A stretch of DNA of 64,000 nucleotides from Curtobacterium sp. MCBD17_035. Its GTDB lineage: Bacteria > Actinomycetota > Actinomycetes > Actinomycetales > Microbacteriaceae. Shown one piece after another: positions 61,166 through 64,000 of the stretch (its first letter is position 1; every line of letters starts with the position of its first letter). The stretch covers positions 310,001 through 374,000 of the forward strand of contig NZ_CP126279.1 in assembly GCF_003234815.2 (NCBI RefSeq), in the 5' to 3' direction. A program made the translations under genes and the position numbers. Under the pieces are notes generated by a model that saw nothing but the letters and a program-made list of their open reading frames with translations, had not been told where the DNA came from and did no database searches.

Positions 61166-62581
61166 ATGCACCTGGGTGGTGAGCTGCTGACCATCGGCGG
61201 CCTGTTCCTCATCGCCTACGTCCTCGGACGCCTCGGCAAGCTCATCGGCCTGCCGGCCATCCCGATCTATATGGTGGTCGGACTCATCGCGAGTCCGCAC
61301 TCCACGTGGATCGGGCTGAGCATCGAGTCGCACACGATCGAGCTCATCGCGACGTTCGGGCTCGTGCTGCTGCTGTTCAACCTCGGGCTCGAGTTCGACC
61401 AAGAGGAGTTCTACGGCAACGCGGGCAAGTTGCTCGTGTCCGGCGGCACCTACGTCGCGATCAACATGGGCGTCGGGTTCGCGTTCGGCTTCTCGCTCGG
61501 CTGGGGCACGCGCGAGGCCCTCGTCGTCGCGGGGATGACGGCGACGAGTTCGAGCGCGATCGTCACGAAGCTCCTCATCGAGCTCCGGCGCCTCGCGAAC
61601 GACGAGACGCCGATGATCCTCGGCGTCACGGTCATCGAGGACGTCTTCATCGCCATCTACCTGGCGATCGTGTCCGTCGTGCTCAGCGGCGACACGAACA
61701 TCTGGGCGGTCGTCGGCAAGCTGGCGCTGTCGTTCGGGTTCCTCATCGTCATGTTCTCGCTCGCGCGCTGGGGCGGCAGGTTCGTCTCGCGTGCCTTCAA
61801 CACCCGTGACGACGAGCTGTTCACGGTGCTGTTCTTCGGGCTCGCGGTGCTGTTCGGGGGGCTCGGTGACCTGCTCGGCGTGACGGACGCCATCGGCGCG
61901 TTCGTCATCGGCCTGCTCTGCGGTGCCACGCGGTACCGCGACCGCATCGAACAGCTCGCGCTCCCGATGCGGGACGTCTTCGGCGCGTTCTTCTTCGTCA
62001 ACTTCGGTCTGGGCCTCGACGTCTCGACGTTCGGCGTCGTCGTGTGGCCGGTGCTCGGCGCCGTGCTCATGACCGTCGTCCTCAACGCGATCGCCGGCCA
62101 GGTCGTGGCGCGGATGAACGGGTTCGGCGCCCAGGCGGGCATCAACACCGCCGTGATCCTCGTCAACCGCGGCGAGTTCGCGCTCATCCTCGCGACGCTG
62201 TCGGCGGCCGCGGGCCTCGAGGCGCGGATCACGGCGTTCGCGGGGCTGTACGTCCTCGTGATGGCGATCCTCGGTCCGCTCCTGGCCGTGAACGCCGACC
62301 GGATCGGCCTCCTCGTGCTCCGTCCGGAGCGGCGGCGTGAGCGTGCTCGGACGGCGGCGGAGCAAGCGCGGCGAGCTGAGCGTGATCGCATGTTCGCCGA
62401 GGAGATCGCCCTCGTGGAGGCAGCGGGCAGCGAAGCGCGCGAGAATGGTGCACCGGAGGAGGCACCGGTGCTCGTGGAGGACCGCGAACCCGTACCGGCG
62501 TCGCCGATCGACCTCCACGCGGAGCAGGCCGGGCAGCAGTCCGACGTCCGCGCCGAACGACAGCGGGATCCGGAGTACTGA
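61166..62581 (+). CDS. KhtU/CPA2-type cation:proton antiporter
   Basis: A 471-residue membrane protein with twelve or thirteen helices of the CPA2 (KefB/KhtU) family. Helix motifs: GLVLLLFNLGLEFDQEEFY, GMTATSSSAIVTKLL and FVNFGLGLDVSTFGVVV. No RCK domain is fused; that job falls to the small protein encoded just upstream. Expected role: K+ (or Na+) efflux in exchange for protons. The last 90 residues are a charged, coiled-coil-like cytoplasmic tail (RRRERARTAAEQARRAERD). The next gene starts 3 bases after its stop. Confidence 0.9.
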   Translation: MHLGGELLTIGGLFLIAYVLGRLGKLIGLPAIPIYMVVGLIASPHSTWIGLSIESHTIELIATFGLVLLLFNLGLEFDQEEFYGNAGKLLVSGGTYVAINMGVGFAFGFSLGWGTREALVVAGMTATSSSAIVTKLLIELRRLANDETPMILGVTVIEDVFIAIYLAIVSVVLSGDTNIWAVVGKLALSFGFLIVMFSLARWGGRFVSRAFNTRDDELFTVLFFGLAVLFGGLGDLLGVTDAIGAFVIGLLCGATRYRDRIEQLALPMRDVFGAFFFVNFGLGLDVSTFGVVVWPVLGAVLMTVVLNAIAGQVVARMNGFGAQAGINTAVILVNRGEFALILATLSAAAGLEARITAFAGLYVLVMAILGPLLAVNADRIGLLVLRPERRRERARTAAEQARRAERDRMFAEEIALVEAAGSEARENGAPEEAPVLVEDREPVPASPIDLHAEQAGQQSDVRAERQRDPEY

Positions 62582-62584
62582 CAC

Positions 62585-63433
62585 ATGTGGGCTGTGGCGC
62601 GTCGACCGCGGTGGATCGGTCTCCTGGTCCTGGCGCTCGCCCTCGCGGCGCTGTTCGCGTTCCTCGGGCGGTGGCAGCTCGAACGGGCGATCGCGACGGC
62701 GAAGGTCGGTCCCGCCTCCACCGAGAACCGGCAGGTGCTCGACCGCGTCACGAAGCCGCAGCGCTCCATGCCGGAGGACCTCGCCGGTCAGCGGGTCTCC
62801 GTGCGGGGGCACTTCGTCGCGGGCGACACGGTGGTGCTCAGCGGGCGCAGCGGCGGTGGCCGCTTCCAGACGGTCGGGCACTTCGTCGACAGCAGCTCGG
62901 GCGCCAGCCTCCCGGTCGTCATCGGGTACGCGGACGCGCGGCGGGCGGCCCTCGCGGGTGGTGCCCGGGCCGCCACGGGTCGTACCGTCACGGTCGAGGG
63001 CCGCTACTACCCGTCGGAGTCACCCGACCAGGACGCGTTCCAGAAGGGCGAGCACAGTGCCGTGGCCGCGGCGTCGCTCGTCAACGAGTGGCACGACTTC
63101 GACGGCGAGATCTACGGCGGGTACGTGGTCGCCACCCATCCGACGGCGGCCCAGGCGCACCTCGGCACGATCGCCGACCGGGCGCCCACCCGGAACGTCC
63201 AGTTCAACTGGCTCAACCTCTTCTACGCGGTCGAGTGGGTCGTCTTCGCGGGCTTCGCGGTGTTCCTCTGGTACCGCTTCGTCAAGGACGCCTGGGAGCG
63301 TGAGCAGGACGAGGCGGCCGGTGACGACGACGGGCCGGACGACGACCGCGATCCCGACCCGGACCTCCCGGTCGGCTCTGCGGGTGCTCAGGACTCCCAG
63401 CTGCTCGCCGGGGCCCACGCGGGCCACCGGTAG
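62585..63433 (+). CDS. SURF1 family cytochrome oxidase assembly protein
   Basis: A 282-residue protein of the SURF1 family, which helps insert heme a into cytochrome c oxidase. One helix near each end: IGLLVLALALAALFAFLG with the invariant LGRWQLER directly after, and NWLNLFYAVEWVVFAGFAVFL at the C-terminus with NVQFNWLNLFYAVEW as signature. The loop between faces outward. The C-terminal 45 residues are acidic. It begins 3 bases after the antiporter stop, and its TAG stop forms part of the next gene's -10 box. Confidence 0.9.
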   Translation: MWAVARRPRWIGLLVLALALAALFAFLGRWQLERAIATAKVGPASTENRQVLDRVTKPQRSMPEDLAGQRVSVRGHFVAGDTVVLSGRSGGGRFQTVGHFVDSSSGASLPVVIGYADARRAALAGGARAATGRTVTVEGRYYPSESPDQDAFQKGEHSAVAAASLVNEWHDFDGEIYGGYVVATHPTAAQAHLGTIADRAPTRNVQFNWLNLFYAVEWVVFAGFAVFLWYRFVKDAWEREQDEAAGDDDGPDDDRDPDPDLPVGSAGAQDSQLLAGAHAGHR

Positions 63434-63436
63434 GAT
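63431..63436 (+). promoter_or_regulatory. Probable leaderless promoter -10 box of the DUF3817 gene
   Basis: TAGGAT starts on the SURF1 stop codon and ends 6 bases before the ATG at 63443. Confidence 0.5.
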
Positions 63437-63442
63437 CGGTCC

Positions 63443-63895
63443 ATGGCCCTGACCGTCCGCACGCGTGACATCCGCAAGATCCCGGGGGCGGTCCGCCTGT
63501 ACCGGGTCTCCGCGTACATCACGGGTGTCATGCTCCTGCTGCTCGTGCTCGAGATGGTCCTCAAGTACACGCCGATGCACACCGAGATGCAGCTGGGCGG
63601 CAACGGCTTCTTCGTGCCCGAGGGCACCTCGGGCAAGGCCCCCGGCACGTTCGACCTGTCGATCGGGATCCTCATCGCGCACGGCTGGCTGTACGTGCTC
63701 TACCTCTTCGCCGACTTCCGCCTGTGGAGCATCATGCGCTGGAAGCCGCTGCGCTTCCTGCTCATCGCCCTCGGCGGTGTCGTCCCGTTCCTGTCGTTCT
63801 TCGTGGAGCACCGCATGGCGGGCATCGCGCTGGCGACCCACCACGAACTCGTCGCGCAGCACCAGCAGGCGCGCCAGAAGGAGGCCGCTCGGTGA
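63443..63895 (+). CDS. DUF3817 membrane protein
   Basis: A 150-residue protein with three or four transmembrane helices ([52 protein letters not shown]), matching DUF3817. The pattern H-x-x-x-Y-x-x-Y/F-L and the closing VPFLSFFVE are conserved. Function unknown. In actinobacteria it is repeatedly found beside guaA, as here, where its stop overlaps the guaA start by 4 bases. Confidence 0.88.
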   Translation: MALTVRTRDIRKIPGAVRLYRVSAYITGVMLLLLVLEMVLKYTPMHTEMQLGGNGFFVPEGTSGKAPGTFDLSIGILIAHGWLYVLYLFADFRLWSIMRWKPLRFLLIALGGVVPFLSFFVEHRMAGIALATHHELVAQHQQARQKEAAR

Positions 63896-64000
63896 GCGAG
63901 ACCGACCAGCGTCCCGTCCTCGTCGTCGACTTCGGCGCCCAGTACGCGCAGCTCATCGCCCGTCGCGTGCGTGAGGCGAACGTCTACAGCGAGATCGTGC
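63892..64000 (+). CDS. guaA: GMP synthase (glutamine-hydrolysing), N-terminal start, runs off the window
   Basis: The 36 codons present read [19 protein letters not shown] and then [11 protein letters not shown], the N-terminus of the class I glutamine amidotransferase domain of GuaA. The enzyme turns XMP into GMP, the step after GuaB. The catalytic Cys of the GGP/CxG motif lies beyond the end. The GTG start overlaps the DUF3817 stop by 4 bases. Confidence 0.94.
   Translation, partial: MSETDQRPVLVVDFGAQYAQLIARRVREANVYSEIV

Overview
The window is very GC-rich, densely packed chromosomal DNA with strong G/C preference at third codon positions, many GTG starts and frequent 4-base ATGA/GTGA gene overlaps. 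Gene content and order (glmS-acpS-alr-tsaE-tsaB-rimI-tsaD then groES; guaB, guaB3, glpD, guaA) point to an actinobacterium, most likely of the Microbacteriaceae and Curtobacterium-like. That placement is inferred from content, not from a database search. I see no rRNA, tRNA, CRISPR array, insertion sequence, phage genes or integrase.

Layout. 1-8.5 kb: partial glutathione peroxidase, then a cell-wall and translation-housekeeping block: glmS, acpS, two adjacent alanine racemase paralogs, the TsaE/TsaB/TsaD t6A machinery with RimI, and a secreted SGNH hydrolase inserted between tsaE and tsaB. 8.5-16 kb: a 17-bp minisatellite, a low-complexity DUF4190 membrane protein, the longest palindrome of the window, a THUMP-like methyltransferase, an efeO-efeB iron-uptake pair with no efeU beside it, a secreted phosphoesterase ending in six histidines, and an epimerase. 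16-20 kb: groES behind two CIRCE operators, a RarD-type exporter, a Liv-type substrate-binding lipoprotein and an SDR. 20-36 kb: metabolic and stress genes: DUF3253, phosphoketolase, aldo/keto reductase, GH15, RtcB, a decayed TMEM175-like gene, SMP-30 lactonase, alpha/beta hydrolase, FAD reductase, SDR, Dps, MarR and GH13. 36-51 kb: a sortase-anchored lectin-like surface protein, small membrane proteins, two MFS exporters around a LysR regulator, a CDF metal exporter, DUF4166 plus a TIGR01777 epimerase, purB with a tyrosine phosphatase, and a large MalT-like LuxR regulator. 51-64 kb: guaB, the livHMGF transporter operon, guaB3, glpD, a KhtTU-type K+/H+ antiporter pair, SURF1, DUF3817 and the start of guaA.

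How genes work together. livHMGF (52.9-57.0 kb) has no binding protein next to it, while a lone LivK-type lipoprotein lies 34 kb away. Their upstream regions align without gaps over 69 bp, 18 of the first 22 bases being identical and a TANNNT -10 box sitting at the same 63-bp offset. I read this as one transporter split over two loci under a common promoter and regulator; it is the strongest non-obvious signal here. GuaB, GuaB3 and GuaA with PurB form a loose purine cluster.

Promoter style. At least ten genes have a TANNNT-like hexamer (one reads CAGGAT) ending only 6-7 bases before the start codon, which predicts leaderless mRNAs. Other notable structures are a 33-codon ORF with an excellent ribosome binding site in a hairpin-rich leader before rtcB, two unrelated 17-bp tandem repeats, a Liv permease fused to an extracytoplasmic domain, and an open frame in the 20.4-20.7 kb gap. 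No clearly new multi-gene defence or biosynthetic system is visible.
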